Below are positions 10,768 to 20,097 of a DNA stretch of 64,000 bases, piece by piece (within the stretch, counting starts at the first letter, position 1; each line of letters opens with the position of its first letter). The position numbers were made by a program, and so were the translations under genes. This DNA comes from Nocardioides jiangsuensis (lineage in GTDB: Bacteria; Actinomycetota; Actinomycetes; Propionibacteriales; Nocardioidaceae). The stretch covers positions 248,001 to 312,000 of the forward strand of contig NZ_JAIEZQ010000003.1 in the NCBI RefSeq assembly GCF_019679455.1. Direction: 5' to 3'. Under the pieces are notes generated by a model that worked only from the letters and a program-made list of their open reading frames with translations, did not search any database and had not been told where the DNA came from.

Positions 10768-12597
10768 CTACCGGTCGAACGCCAGCAGGAACGCCTGGAG
10801 TCCGGCCAGGTCGTCGGTGTTGATGTGGTCCACGTCGGCCGCGAGCAGCTCACGCCACACCGCGTCGCGGGCCGGCGAGGCGACGTCGGGGGTGGCCCAG
10901 AAGCGGACCCGGTAGCCGGCCTCGTGGGCGCGGTCCACGAGGTCGTGCAGCCTCGCCCGCTCGGCGTCGGGGAACGGGCCGACCCCCTGCCAGGTGAAGT
11001 GCCGGCTCCAGTTGTCGCTGACCAGTGGCATCTCGGTGGCGGACAGGCCGCCGCCGAGGTCGGACAGCCGGCCGTCGTACCCGGCGTGGCGGACCCGCTG
11101 GGACTGCATCAGCGGCAGGTCGCGGTTGCCGCTGATCACCGCCGTGACCGGCCGCTGGTGGACCCGGTCCTCGACGAACGAGGTCAGCAGCCGCGGGTAC
11201 TCGCGCAGCTCCCGGCTGACCGCCCGATAGGTCGGCACGGCCTCGCTCTTGACGTCGACGAGCAGCTGGAGGCTCCCGTCCCAGCCGCGGTAGACCGCGC
11301 CGCCCTCGGAGCGGACGCGGTCGGCGAGGGGGCGAAGGTAGAGCGACTCGAGCGTCCTGCCCGGGTCGACGTCCTCCCGGTCGTGGGCGACGAGCAGCTC
11401 GCTGTCGACGAGCCAGACGTCGGCCTCGACGCTGGTGAACCCGTGCGCGAGCGCGTCGTGCAGCGGCCGCGCGTGCTCGTAGTCGTTGTGAGCGTGGGCG
11501 CGGTCGAGCGGCCGAACCGCCGAGCCACGCGGCGCCTGGTAGGCACGGGGAAGCCGCAGGCCGCGGTCGGCCATCAGGTCGCGCAGCCGGTCGGGGTAGT
11601 CGGTGATCAGGCCGTCGACCCCGGCGTCCATCAGAGCCGCCATCGTGGGCCTGTCGTCGACGGTCCAGGGGACGACCCCGAGGCCGGCGGCGTGCGCGCG
11701 GTCCACCATCTGCTCGGTGACGTAGGGGCGGTACGACGGGTCGCCGACGGTCCCGTCCTGCGGGAAGCCGTGCACCGGCGAGATCGCGGACGCGCCGAAC
11801 GAGTCCGCGGCGGCCACGAGGTCGTCGTCGAAGTCGTCGATGTCGATGCCGCCAAGCCACGGCGAGGCACCCGGCTGGTCCACCTGGAGGAAGTTGTAGT
11901 TCGTGAGCGCGACGAGCGGCAGGCGGGGCTCGACCTCCCGCATCCGCATCAGCGAGCCCCAGTCGAAGCTCTGGACGGTGACCTGGTCGACCATGCCGGC
12001 CTCGCGGATGTCCGAGGCGACGACCTGGACGAACTGCTCGCGAGGTGCGGTCTCGCTGGGCGCGCCCGCCTCCACCTTGGTCTCGACGTTGAGCACCACG
12101 TCGTCGGCGTCGTACCGCTGCACGAGGTCGAACACCTGGGGCAGCGTCGGCATCCGCTCGCCGGGGGAGAGCTCCTGCTCCGGGAACCGCTCCTGCCGCT
12201 GGCTGCCGCAGTCGAGCGTGCGCACCTGGACCAGGGTGAGCGTGTTGACGTACCTGCCGACGTAGGGCCACTCCGGGTCGCCCGCCGTGGCGGGAGCGGT
12301 GTCGAGGCACTTCGCTCCGCTCACCTTGCGGTCATGGGTGACCACGGCGACGCCGTCCTCGGTGATCTGGGTGTCCAGCTCGAGGGTCGTCACCCCGAGC
12401 TCGAGGGCCTGCGCGAAGGCGGGCAGCGTGCTCTCCACCGTGAGGCCGATGCCCCCGCGGTGGGCCTGCAGGTCGAAGTCGCGGGCCGGCGCGGCGGCTG
12501 CCTGGGCCGGCGGGGCGGGTGGAGCCACCGCGAGGGTGAGTGCGGCCGCGGCGAGGCCGGCGAGCCAGGTGGGTCGGGAGGTCCGGGATGTGCGCAT
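10768..12597 (-). CDS. Exported two-domain glycerophosphodiester phosphodiesterase fusion
   Basis: About 609 residues. A Sec signal peptide (hydrophobic run ending PAQAAAA) precedes a classical GDPD domain (~40-350) with QAHRGG, ELDTQIT and a late DGLITDYPDRL. A second domain (~365-605) begins RAHAHNDYEHARPL and continues SVEADVWL and LLVAHDRE, the pattern of the AIM6-type/uncharacterised GDPD-PLC group. The product is probably a secreted hydrolase of glycerophosphodiesters. Two phosphodiesterase barrels in one chain is uncommon. ATG at 12606 is an alternative start. Confidence 0.88.
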   Translation of the reverse strand: MRTSRTSRPTWLAGLAAAALTLAVAPPAPPAQAAAAPARDFDLQAHRGGIGLTVESTLPAFAQALELGVTTLELDTQITEDGVAVVTHDRKVSGAKCLDTAPATAGDPEWPYVGRYVNTLTLVQVRTLDCGSQRQERFPEQELSPGERMPTLPQVFDLVQRYDADDVVLNVETKVEAGAPSETAPREQFVQVVASDIREAGMVDQVTVQSFDWGSLMRMREVEPRLPLVALTNYNFLQVDQPGASPWLGGIDIDDFDDDLVAAADSFGASAISPVHGFPQDGTVGDPSYRPYVTEQMVDRAHAAGLGVVPWTVDDRPTMAALMDAGVDGLITDYPDRLRDLMADRGLRLPRAYQAPRGSAVRPLDRAHAHNDYEHARPLHDALAHGFTSVEADVWLVDSELLVAHDREDVDPGRTLESLYLRPLADRVRSEGGAVYRGWDGSLQLLVDVKSEAVPTYRAVSRELREYPRLLTSFVEDRVHQRPVTAVISGNRDLPLMQSQRVRHAGYDGRLSDLGGGLSATEMPLVSDNWSRHFTWQGVGPFPDAERARLHDLVDRAHEAGYRVRFWATPDVASPARDAVWRELLAADVDHINTDDLAGLQAFLLAFDR

Positions 12598-12744
12598 GTG
12601 CCCCATCCGACCCCGGCCCGGGGAACGGGAGGTGACCGGTGGCTGAGCGGCGGGTGGACCGCACGGGGACAGTGCCGCGGCCCGGGCCGCGCCACGCGTC
12701 TCCGGACCGCGTCACGCCCGTGCGGCTGCGGCAGACTGGGCGGT

Positions 12745-13281
12745 ATGCCGACCTTCGTGACCCTTCTCCGCGCGATCAACGTCGGTGCGCGGATGTACAA
12801 GATGGCCGACCTGCGCACCTGCCTCGCGGACTCCGGCCTGCGCGACGTGGAGACCTACATCCAGACCGGCAACGTCCGGTTCACGACGTCGTTGCGGTCG
12901 CGGAGCAAGGTGGAGCAGCACGTCGAGCAAGCCCTCGCGGCGGGCTGCGGCTTCGATGTGCCGGCGATCGTGCTCACCCCGGCGGAGCTGCGCCGGGTGT
13001 ACGACGACGCGATGGCGCTGCCCTCCCCGTTGCCGGGGGAGCCGCGGCGCTACGTCACCTTCCTCAAGTCCGACCCGCCCGAGGGCGCGGTCGGTCCGAT
13101 CGACGCCTGGGACTACGACGGCGAGCGGGCCAGGGTCGTCGGCCGGGCGGTGCACGTGTGGCTGACCAAGTCCTCGCACGAGGCAAAATTCAGCAACGCG
13201 CGGTTCGAGCGGTCGCTCGGCGTGGCCACCACCCGGGACCTGAAGGTGGTCGCCACCCTGGCCGAGCGCTGGGGGGAGTGA
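12745..13281 (+). CDS. DUF1697 family protein
   Basis: A 178-residue DUF1697 protein with the diagnostic opening TFVTLLRAINVGARMYKMADLR and the YIQTGNVRF and KFSNARFERSLGVATTR motifs. The family function is unknown; its start is related to the ferredoxin-like fold. A CAGACT box lies 7 nt before the ATG, so the transcript may be leaderless. It is divergent from the phosphodiesterase gene. Confidence 0.88.
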   Translation: MPTFVTLLRAINVGARMYKMADLRTCLADSGLRDVETYIQTGNVRFTTSLRSRSKVEQHVEQALAAGCGFDVPAIVLTPAELRRVYDDAMALPSPLPGEPRRYVTFLKSDPPEGAVGPIDAWDYDGERARVVGRAVHVWLTKSSHEAKFSNARFERSLGVATTRDLKVVATLAERWGE

Positions 13282-13306
13282 CCCCCGGTCGCGCCGGCGC
13301 CGGCCG

Positions 13307-14563
13307 CTACCCGGCCGCGGGCACGACCTCCGGCTCCGTGGCGTGGTCGGCTCGCTCGAGCCGCCGTACCGACCTCGACAGCAGGGTGGCGAGCGCGATC
13401 GCGGCGTAGAGCACGCCCGCGACCACCAGCACGTCCCGGGTGCCGAACGCGGCGGCGAGCGGGCCGAACGTGAGCTGGCCGACCGGGATCGCCACGAACG
13501 AGCCGAGGGCGTCGTACGACGAGACGCGGGAGAGCACCTTCTCGTCGATGTTCTCGTGCATCGCGGTGTTCCAGCCGATGCCGAAGATCTCCATCCCCGC
13601 ACCGGCGACGAACGCCATCAGCACCAGGGGCCAGACCTGCGGGTTGAGTCCCAGCATCAGGCAGGGGGCCGCGAAGCAGCAGACGCCGAGCATTCCGGTG
13701 CGCAGCGGGTAGCGCAGCCGGACCCGGAGCATGAGCACGGTGGTGAGCAGGATGCCCGCGGCCTCCGCGGAGAGCACGAGCCCCCAGCCGGCCTCGCCGA
13801 TGGTGTCCTTGGCCAGGGCGGGGCCGAGGGTGTACCAGGCGCCGGCGTGGATCGCGTTGCCCAGCCCGAACGCGAGCACGATCAGCCACAACCAGGTGTG
13901 CTCGGTGAAGGCGCCCCAGCCCTCGCGCAGCTCCCGGATCATGCTCGGCGGGGCCGCGTCGGCGTCGCGCGTCCTGGAGGGGATGGCCACCTTCGCCATG
14001 CACCCGGCCGCCACGAGCCACGTGAGCGAGTCGATGGCCAGCGCCCAGCCCGGGCCGACGCTCACCACGAGCAGCGCGGCGACGGTCGGGCCGATGATCG
14101 CCAGGCCCGCGCGCGAGAAGGACAGCAGGGCGTTGGCCTGCTGCAGGTGGGTGCGCGGGACCACCTGGGGGACGACGCCGTTCATCGCCGGGAAGGTGAA
14201 CGCCAGCACGGTCCCGTTGAGGACCTCGAGCACGATCACCATCCACAGCTCGGCGGTGCCGGTGATCACCAGCGCGGCCACCGCTCCCTGGGTCAGCGCG
14301 GAGAGGAGGTGTGAGAGCTGCATGACCAGCGAGCGGGAGAAGCGGTCCGCGACGACGCCGCCGACGAGCAGGAAGACCACCAGCGGCACGCTCTGCGCCG
14401 CGAGCACCATGCCGAGGGCGCTGGGGGAGTCGTCGATGTCGAGCACCGCGAAGGCGAGCGCGACCGGGACCATCATCGAGCCGGTCACCGAGATCACCCG
14501 GCCGGCGTAGTACCAGGCGAACCGCCGGTCGCGGAGCGGGGTGAGGGCGTCGGCGAGGTTCAT
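13307..14563 (-). CDS. MFS transporter, drug/small-molecule exporter type
   Basis: A 418-residue major facilitator protein with about 12 hydrophobic segments (DHA3/MefE-like actinobacterial branch). The N terminus LRDRRFAWYYAGRVISVTGSM and the loop GGVVADRFSRS are family-typical. The start ATG overlaps the stop of the ArsR-type gene by 4 bp (ATGA), so the pair is one operon with the repressor first. The regulator and paired operators suggest an inducible efflux pump; the cargo is unknown. Confidence 0.88.
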   Translation of the reverse strand: MNLADALTPLRDRRFAWYYAGRVISVTGSMMVPVALAFAVLDIDDSPSALGMVLAAQSVPLVVFLLVGGVVADRFSRSLVMQLSHLLSALTQGAVAALVITGTAELWMVIVLEVLNGTVLAFTFPAMNGVVPQVVPRTHLQQANALLSFSRAGLAIIGPTVAALLVVSVGPGWALAIDSLTWLVAAGCMAKVAIPSRTRDADAAPPSMIRELREGWGAFTEHTWLWLIVLAFGLGNAIHAGAWYTLGPALAKDTIGEAGWGLVLSAEAAGILLTTVLMLRVRLRYPLRTGMLGVCCFAAPCLMLGLNPQVWPLVLMAFVAGAGMEIFGIGWNTAMHENIDEKVLSRVSSYDALGSFVAIPVGQLTFGPLAAAFGTRDVLVVAGVLYAAIALATLLSRSVRRLERADHATEPEVVPAAG

Positions 14564-15192
14564 CGGTCGGTCTCCGCCTGGTCGGGCCGGTCGGCGTCGG
14601 GCTGGTGGGCGTCGGCCTGGTCGGGCCTCGCGGGCGCGGGCTCGCCGGGCTCGCCGGCGTCGGGCGGCGCGTCGGCCATCTCGAAGACGGCCGCGGTGAG
14701 GTTGACGTGCACGGTGCCCGGGGTCCGGGGAGGCTGCGCCTCGGCGTGGATCAGCCTCGCGGCCCGGGTGACGAGCTCGAGGACCTCGTCGCGGACCTGC
14801 GGGGAGACCCACATCTCGGCGTCGGTGGTGATGTTCCGGGTGCCCGGCGCGCGCGTCCGGTCGCGCCGTACCAGCTCCTCGCCGAGCGCCCGCAGGTAGT
14901 GGTCGCGCCCGGCGCCCGCTCCGTGGGGGTGCTGCTCGGCCCGCTCCCACGGGTGCCGGTACCGCTTGGCGACCCCGCCCCGGATCTTCTCCTCACCGGC
15001 CTCGACGAGCTCGTGCGCGGCGACGAGCTGGCGGAGGTGGTACGACGCGTTGGCCTGCGTGATGCCGAGCTCGCGGGCCACCTCGGAGGCGCTCATCGCG
15101 GTGCCGGTGAGCAGGGAGAGGATCCGCAGCCGGACCGGGTGCGCGAGCGCCCGCATGGCCGAGACCTGTGCCTGCTGGTGACCTGCCTCCAC
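14560..15192 (-). CDS. ArsR-type winged-helix repressor
   Basis: A 210-residue regulator. The ArsR/HTH_20 domain is at ~8-75 (MRALAHPVRLRILSLLTG, then ELGITQANASYHLRQLVAA). A long helical effector segment and a C-terminal tail rich in Asp, Pro and Ala (DQADAHQPDADRPDQAETD) follow. The GTG start at 15192 follows GGGGGA with 7-nt spacing. No Cys-rich metal site is evident, so it may sense an organic ligand. It is coupled to the MFS exporter and has a candidate operator pair upstream. Confidence 0.87.
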   Translation of the reverse strand: MEAGHQQAQVSAMRALAHPVRLRILSLLTGTAMSASEVARELGITQANASYHLRQLVAAHELVEAGEEKIRGGVAKRYRHPWERAEQHPHGAGAGRDHYLRALGEELVRRDRTRAPGTRNITTDAEMWVSPQVRDEVLELVTRAARLIHAEAQPPRTPGTVHVNLTAAVFEMADAPPDAGEPGEPAPARPDQADAHQPDADRPDQAETDR

Positions 15193-15214
15193 GGCGGTTC
15201 CCCCGTTCGTGACC

Positions 15215-15234
15215 GTCAAAGACTTCTTTTGGAG
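15215..15234. promoter_or_regulatory. Candidate ArsR-type operator, copy 1
   Basis: A 20-bp site matching GTCAAAGANNTCTTNNRGAG, with a dyad core AAAGA-CT-TCTTT. It starts 22 bp upstream of the arsR-type start codon. A second copy lies exactly 42 bp away, centre to centre. Confidence 0.55.
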
Positions 15235-15256
15235 TATGGGGCGCCCGTCATCGACT

Positions 15257-15276
15257 GTCAAAGAGATCTTGGAGAG
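15257..15276. promoter_or_regulatory. Candidate ArsR-type operator, copy 2
   Basis: The second copy of GTCAAAGANNTCTTNNRGAG, with dyad core AAGA-GA-TCTT. It is in the same orientation as copy 1 and 42 bp from it (four helical turns). It lies in the shared intergenic region of the arsR-MFS operon and the 5'-nucleotidase gene, so it could affect both. Confidence 0.55.
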
Positions 15277-15392
15277 TTTTACCCGACGGACCGGGATGTT
15301 CTTGGTCGAAAACCTTGAGGAGCCGGCTGTCTGCGGGATACAAAGACCCCGGCGCAGACCGTGCCGTCCCCATCCGACACAGGGAGACCCTC

Positions 15393-17219
15393 TTGTCCGA
15401 GCTCGCACCGACTCGCCGGACCGTTCTCACCGGGGCCGCGGCGCTCGCCGCCGTCGGCTTCGTCCCCGGCGCGGCCGCGGCCCAGGGCCCCGGGCCCAAG
15501 ACCCGCCCCACCGCGACGATCACCGTGCTCGGCACCACCGACCTGCACGGCAACGTCATGAACTGGGACTACTTCGCCAACCGCGACTACCGCGACAGCG
15601 CCGGCAACGACATCGGCCTGGCCAAGGTCTCCACGCTGGTCAGCGCGATCCGCGAGGAGCGCGGCGCCGCCAACGTGATGCTGATCGACGCCGGCGACAC
15701 CATCCAGGGCACCCCGCTGGCCTACTACTACGCGCGGATCGACCCGATCACCGACGGCGCGTCCGTGCACCCGATGGCCGAGGCGATGAACATCATCGGC
15801 TACGACGCCGCGGCGCTCGGCAACCACGAGTTCAACTACGGCATCGACACGCTCCGGGTCTTCCAGGAGCAGCTCGACTTCCCGCTGCTCGGCGCGAACG
15901 CCGTCGACGCCGCGACGAAGCTCCCCGCCTTCCCGCCGTACTTCATCAAGTCGTTCACCATGCCCGACGGCAAGGTGGTCAAGGTCGGCGTGCTCGGCCT
16001 GACCAACCCCGGCATCGCGATCTGGGACAGGGCCAACGTCGAGGGCCGCATGGAGTTCCCCGGCCTCGTCGAGCAGGCGAAGATCTTCGTCCCGCGGCTG
16101 CGCAAGGCCGGCGCGGACATCGTGGTCGTGTCGGCGCACTCCGGCGCGGACACCTCCTCGTCGTACGGCGACGCGCTGCCCTACCCCGAGAACGCCGCCA
16201 CCCTGGTCGCGCAGCAGGTGCCCGGCATCGATGCGATCCTCGTCGGCCACGCCCACAAGGAGATCGTGGAGCGCTGGGTCACCAACGAGGCCACCGGTGA
16301 GCAGGTCCTGCTCACCGAGCCTCTCAAGTGGGGCATGCGGCTGTCGGTGATCGACCTCGACCTGACCCTCGTCGAGAAGAAGTGGAGGCTGCGCGGCGTC
16401 AGCGCCCAGGTGCTCAACTCCAACACCGTCGACGAGGACCCCGCCGTGGTCGACGCGCTGCAGAAGCAGCACGACATCGTCGTCGACTACGTCAACTCGG
16501 TGATCGGCACCTCGGCCCAGGCGATGTCCGCCTCCCGGGCCGTCGTGGAGGACGTCGCGGCCATCGACTTCGTCAACTACGTGCAGGCCGACGCGGTGAA
16601 GCAGGCGCTCGCGGGCACCGCCGACGCCGCTCTGCCCGTGGTCAGCATCGCTGCGCCGTTCAACCGCGACGCCGCGATCCCGGAGGGCGAGGTCACCGTC
16701 CGCGACGTGGCGGGGCTGTACGTCTTCGACAACACCCTGGTGGCGGTGAAGGTGACCGGCGCGCAGATCCGGGACTACCTGGAGTTCTCGGCCGTCTACT
16801 ACAAGCAGGTCAGCGGCACCGGGCCCTTCGCGATGAAGGACGTCACCAACGCGGTCACCGCCTCGGCGCCGAACGGCACGCCCGACTACAACTACGACAT
16901 CGTGGCCGGCCTGGACGCGCCGCTGACCTACGACGTCGACATCGCGCAGCCGGCGGGGTCGCGGATCGCGAACCTGCGGTACGCCGGCGCCCCGATCGTG
17001 GACACCCAGGAGTTCGCGATGGCGATCAACAACTACCGCCAGTCCGGCGGCGGCAACTTCCCGCACGTGAAGACCGCCCCGGTGCTCTACAACCGGCAGG
17101 TGGAGATCCGGCAGCTGATCATCGACTGGGTCACCGCCAACGGCGTCGTCGACGCGACCGTGTTCGCCTCGAAGGACTGGCAGCTGGTCTCCGGCGGTCA
17201 GCCGGTCACGATCAGCTGA
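15393..17219 (+). CDS. Tat-exported 5'-nucleotidase / 2',3'-cyclic phosphodiesterase (UshA family)
   Basis: About 608 residues. A twin-arginine signal (TRRTVLTGAAALAAVGF) starts the protein. The metallophosphatase domain (~35-330) carries TTDLHGNV, DAGDTIQGTPL, GNHEFNYG and GHAHKE. The C-terminal nucleotidase domain (~370-600) has DFVNYVQADAVKQA, the late AAPFNRD element and NNYRQSGGGNFP. It probably salvages extracellular nucleotides. The TTG start at 15393 follows AGGGAGA by 6 nt and places the Tat motif at residues ~8-12; longer starts put it too deep. Confidence 0.92.
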   Translation: MSELAPTRRTVLTGAAALAAVGFVPGAAAAQGPGPKTRPTATITVLGTTDLHGNVMNWDYFANRDYRDSAGNDIGLAKVSTLVSAIREERGAANVMLIDAGDTIQGTPLAYYYARIDPITDGASVHPMAEAMNIIGYDAAALGNHEFNYGIDTLRVFQEQLDFPLLGANAVDAATKLPAFPPYFIKSFTMPDGKVVKVGVLGLTNPGIAIWDRANVEGRMEFPGLVEQAKIFVPRLRKAGADIVVVSAHSGADTSSSYGDALPYPENAATLVAQQVPGIDAILVGHAHKEIVERWVTNEATGEQVLLTEPLKWGMRLSVIDLDLTLVEKKWRLRGVSAQVLNSNTVDEDPAVVDALQKQHDIVVDYVNSVIGTSAQAMSASRAVVEDVAAIDFVNYVQADAVKQALAGTADAALPVVSIAAPFNRDAAIPEGEVTVRDVAGLYVFDNTLVAVKVTGAQIRDYLEFSAVYYKQVSGTGPFAMKDVTNAVTASAPNGTPDYNYDIVAGLDAPLTYDVDIAQPAGSRIANLRYAGAPIVDTQEFAMAINNYRQSGGGNFPHVKTAPVLYNRQVEIRQLIIDWVTANGVVDATVFASKDWQLVSGGQPVTIS

Positions 17220-17250
17220 CCCGACCGACCGGCACGGGGACGTGCGAGCC

Positions 17251-17286
17251 CGAGGGGTGGTGCGCCGGACGGCGTGCCGCCCCTCG
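17251..17286. terminator. Hairpin terminator after the 5'-nucleotidase gene
   Basis: Sixteen-base arms (17251-17266 and 17271-17286) pair fully when three G-U pairs are allowed, with a 4-nt GGAC loop. There is no U tract. It lies 32 bp after the nucleotidase stop and before the leaderless crotonase promoter, which suits transcription termination. Confidence 0.6.
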
Positions 17287-17334
17287 TGCGTCTCCCGGCC
17301 GTCCGGGGGAGCGCGCGGCGGCTAGGGTCGCGCC

Positions 17335-18108
17335 ATGACCGAAGGCCTCGACGTCAGTACGCGCGACGGCGCGCTCCGGATCACCCTCGACCGGCCGGAA
17401 CGGCTCAACGCGCTCACCGCGGACATGGCCGACCGGCTCGCGCAGGAGGTGGAGGAGGCGACCGCGCGCGACGAGGTCCGCGTCGTGGTGCTCTCCGGCC
17501 GTGGGGAGGCGTTCTGCTCCGGCGCCGACCTCGGGGGAGCCCAGCCGCGGCGCGACCTCGACGGCACCAGCCTGGACCGGGCGAACCGGATCGTCCGCGC
17601 GCTGGTCGCGCTGCCGAAGCCGTGCGTGGCCGTGGTCCCCGGGGTCGCCGCCGGTGTGGGCTGCTCGATCGCGCTGGCCTGCGACCTGGTCGTGGCGGTC
17701 GAGTCCGCGCGGTTCGTGCTCGCGTTCTCCCGGATCGGGCTGATGCCCGACGGCGGGGCCACGGCCACGGTCGCGGCCTCGGTGGGTCGGGCCCGGGCCA
17801 TGCGGATGGCGCTGCTCGGCGAGGCGCTGGGGGCCCGCGCGGCGTACGACGCCGGGCTGGTGAGCCACCTGGCGCCGGACGACGAGCTCGCGGAGGTCGC
17901 GGCGGACGTCGTACGCGCACTCGCGGCCGGGCCGCCGCTGGCCTACGCCGCGACGAAGAAGGCCGTGAACCAGGCCGGCCTGCCCGGGCTGGAGGTGGCG
18001 CTCGAGCGCGAGCGGTCGGGGCAGACGGTGCTGCTGCGCACCGACGACGCGGCGGAGGGGATGCGCGCCTTCGGGGAGCGCCGGGCGCCGCGCTTCACCG
18101 GCGAGTGA
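17335..18108 (+). CDS. Enoyl-CoA hydratase/isomerase family protein
   Basis: A 257-residue crotonase. The oxyanion-hole segments RGEAFCSGADLGG and PGVAAGVGCSIALACDLVVA are clear. The second acid lies in SRIGLMPDGGAT, where Asp replaces the more usual Glu, as in many crotonases of uncertain specificity. The ATG is 6 nt after TAGGGT (17323-17328), so expression is probably leaderless and monocistronic. The substrate cannot be assigned. Confidence 0.88.
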   Translation: MTEGLDVSTRDGALRITLDRPERLNALTADMADRLAQEVEEATARDEVRVVVLSGRGEAFCSGADLGGAQPRRDLDGTSLDRANRIVRALVALPKPCVAVVPGVAAGVGCSIALACDLVVAVESARFVLAFSRIGLMPDGGATATVAASVGRARAMRMALLGEALGARAAYDAGLVSHLAPDDELAEVAADVVRALAAGPPLAYAATKKAVNQAGLPGLEVALERERSGQTVLLRTDDAAEGMRAFGERRAPRFTGE

Positions 18109-18132
18109 GCCCGGGCGGTTCCTCGCGCTCGG

Positions 18133-18708
18133 TCAGGCGATGACGGTCCCGGCCGTGCGCAGCTCCTCCACCGCCGAGGCGGAGGACGCCTCGGCGACAC
18201 CGGCGCACAGGTCGGTCAGCAGCCGCACCGAGAAGCCGCTGCTCACCGCGTCCAGGGCGGTCGCCCGCACGCAGTAGTCGGTGGCGATCCCGCACACGTC
18301 CACGTCGGTCACCTCGTGCTTGCGCAGCCAGTCGGCCAGGCTGTCGCCGTCGGTGGTGCGTCCCTCGAAGCCGGAGTAGGCGGCGGCGTGCTCGCCCTTG
18401 AGGAAGATCGCGTTGAACGGCTGCGGGTCGAGGTTCGGGTGGAAGGCCGCGCCGTCGGTGCCCACCACGCAGTGCACCGGCCAGCTGTCCACGAAGTCGG
18501 GCCGGTCGGAGAAGTGCCCGCCGGGGTCGATGTGGTGGTCGCGGGTGGCCACCGCCACGGCGTAGTCGGGCGACTTGGGGCCCTGCTCGGTCCACTCGTG
18601 GAGTAGCCGGCCGATCCGGAACGCCACCTCGGCGCCGCCGGCGACGGGGAGGCTGCCTCCCTCGCAGAAGTCGTTCTGGACATCGACGACGATCAGCGCT
18701 CGCTTCAT
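18133..18708 (-). CDS. pncA: Nicotinamidase
   Basis: A 191-residue isochorismatase-fold nicotinamidase converting nicotinamide to nicotinate for NAD salvage. The catalytic triad D9, K104 and C146 and the metal ligands D57, H59 and H65 (TRDHHIDPGGHF) are in place. It is followed on the same strand by pncB's terminal region rather than sharing its transcript: pncB ends 51 bp upstream and pncA has its own TAGCCT box (18715-18720 complement) 6 nt before the ATG. Together pncA and pncB cover two salvage steps. Confidence 0.94.
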   Translation of the reverse strand: MKRALIVVDVQNDFCEGGSLPVAGGAEVAFRIGRLLHEWTEQGPKSPDYAVAVATRDHHIDPGGHFSDRPDFVDSWPVHCVVGTDGAAFHPNLDPQPFNAIFLKGEHAAAYSGFEGRTTDGDSLADWLRKHEVTDVDVCGIATDYCVRATALDAVSSGFSVRLLTDLCAGVAEASSASAVEELRTAGTVIA

Positions 18709-18758
18709 GCTCCGAGGCTAGCGGGAGGGCGGGGCGCGGTCACTCGGCCGCGCCCCGG

Positions 18759-20060
18759 TCAGTCGACGTGCTCGGTCGGGATCACCGGCTCGCCGCGGGA
18801 GAGCTGGCGGGCCCGCATCGGCAGCTCGTCCCGGGAGGCGAGGTGCCGGGCCCGGATGGTGTCGAGGTCCTCACGACCCACGACCTCCCCGGCGCGCACC
18901 AGCGGCACCAGCAGCGGCCGGTCGTCCCCGTCGTTCTCCGGGGGCTCCCCGATGCCCACCACCTCGGCCTCGGCCACGCCGCGTGCGTTGCGCCGCCGCA
19001 GGGCGTACTTCCGGCCCCCGATGGAGATCTTGCCGGTGCTCTTCTTCGCGACGCTGACCAGCTCGCCGTCCGGGTCGTCGGTCTCGGCGCGGGCCACGAG
19101 CTTGTAGACGAACCCGCAGGTCGGGTGGCCGCTGCCGGTGACCAGCGACGTCCCGACGCCGTACCCGTCGACGGGGGCGGCCGCCAGCGCGGCGATCGCG
19201 TGCTCGTCGAGGTCGGAGGTGACGATGATCCGGGTGTGCGTGGCGCCCAGGCCGTCGAGCTGGGTGCGGACCTGCTGGGCGAGCATGCCGAGGTCGCCGG
19301 AGTCGATGCGGACCGCGCCGAGATCGGGCCCGGCGATCTCCACCGCGAGCGACACCGCCTCGGTGATGTCGTAGGTGTCCACGAGCAGGCTGGTGCCCTT
19401 GCCGAGGGAGTTCACCTGCGCGGTGAACGCGTCACGCTCGGTGTCGTGCAGCAGGGTGAAGCTGTGCGCGCTGGTGCCGGCGGTCGGTACGCCGTACCGC
19501 TGGCGGGCGGCGAGGTTCGAGGTGGTGGCGAAGCCGGCGACGTACGCCGCGCGGGCGGAGGCGACCGCGGCCTCCTCGTGGGTGCGCCGGGAGCCCATCT
19601 CGATGCACGGGCGGCCGTTCGCGGCCCACGTCATCCGCGACGCCGCGGAGGCGATCGCCGAGTCGTGGTTGAGGACCGACAGGAGCAGCGTCTCGAGCAG
19701 CACGGCCTCGGCGAAGGTCGACTCGACGATCATCAGCGGCGAGTAGGGGAAGTAGGTCTCGCCCTCGGGGTAGCCCCAGATGTCCCCGCTGAACCGGTAG
19801 TTCGCCAGCCACTCCAGAGTGGTCTCGTCCACCACGTCGTGCTCGCTCAGGACGCCGAGCACCTCGTCGTCGAAACGGAACCGCTCGAAGGCGTCGAGCG
19901 CCCGCCCGACCCCGCCCACGACGCCGTACCGGCGGCCCTCGGGGAGCCGGCGGGGGAAGAGCTCGAACACCGACCGGCGGTTGGCCGTGCCCGCGCGGAG
20001 GGCGGCCTGGACCATGGTCAGCTCGTAGTGGTCGGTCAGCAACGCTGTCGATGTCGTCAC
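18759..20060 (-). CDS. pncB: Nicotinate phosphoribosyltransferase
   Basis: A 433-residue PncB, forming nicotinate mononucleotide from nicotinate and PRPP. Landmarks are [15 protein letters not shown] at the N terminus, [40 protein letters not shown] and [13 protein letters not shown]. The GTG start at 20060 lies exactly 7 nt after TAGGCT on the minus strand, so it is leaderless. It is divergent from clpS across a 37-bp gap that both promoters share. The order pncB-clpS is conserved in actinobacteria. Confidence 0.95.
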   Translation of the reverse strand: MTTSTALLTDHYELTMVQAALRAGTANRRSVFELFPRRLPEGRRYGVVGGVGRALDAFERFRFDDEVLGVLSEHDVVDETTLEWLANYRFSGDIWGYPEGETYFPYSPLMIVESTFAEAVLLETLLLSVLNHDSAIASAASRMTWAANGRPCIEMGSRRTHEEAAVASARAAYVAGFATTSNLAARQRYGVPTAGTSAHSFTLLHDTERDAFTAQVNSLGKGTSLLVDTYDITEAVSLAVEIAGPDLGAVRIDSGDLGMLAQQVRTQLDGLGATHTRIIVTSDLDEHAIAALAAAPVDGYGVGTSLVTGSGHPTCGFVYKLVARAETDDPDGELVSVAKKSTGKISIGGRKYALRRRNARGVAEAEVVGIGEPPENDGDDRPLLVPLVRAGEVVGREDLDTIRARHLASRDELPMRARQLSRGEPVIPTEHVD

Positions 20061-20067
20061 GTCGGAC

Positions 20068-20090
20068 AGCCTAGGGCGAGGCCCTAGGAT
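20068..20090. promoter_or_regulatory. Back-to-back leaderless promoters inside a palindrome (pncB/clpS)
   Basis: CCTAGGGC-GAG-GCCCTAGG (20070-20088) is a perfect 8-bp-arm palindrome. TAGGAT at 20085-20090 is 7 nt before the clpS GTG. TAGGCT on the other strand (20073-20068) is 7 nt before the pncB GTG. The two -10 elements are therefore mirror images within one dyad, with starts at identical spacing. A protein bound here would block both genes. Confidence 0.65.
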
Positions 20091-20097
20091 GAAGCGC

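Noticed and set aside
9475-12744. Long plus-strand frame before the DUF1697 gene
   Set aside because: It is a shadow of the permease, hypothetical and phosphodiesterase genes on the minus strand. Only the part from 12745 (DUF1697) is a real gene.
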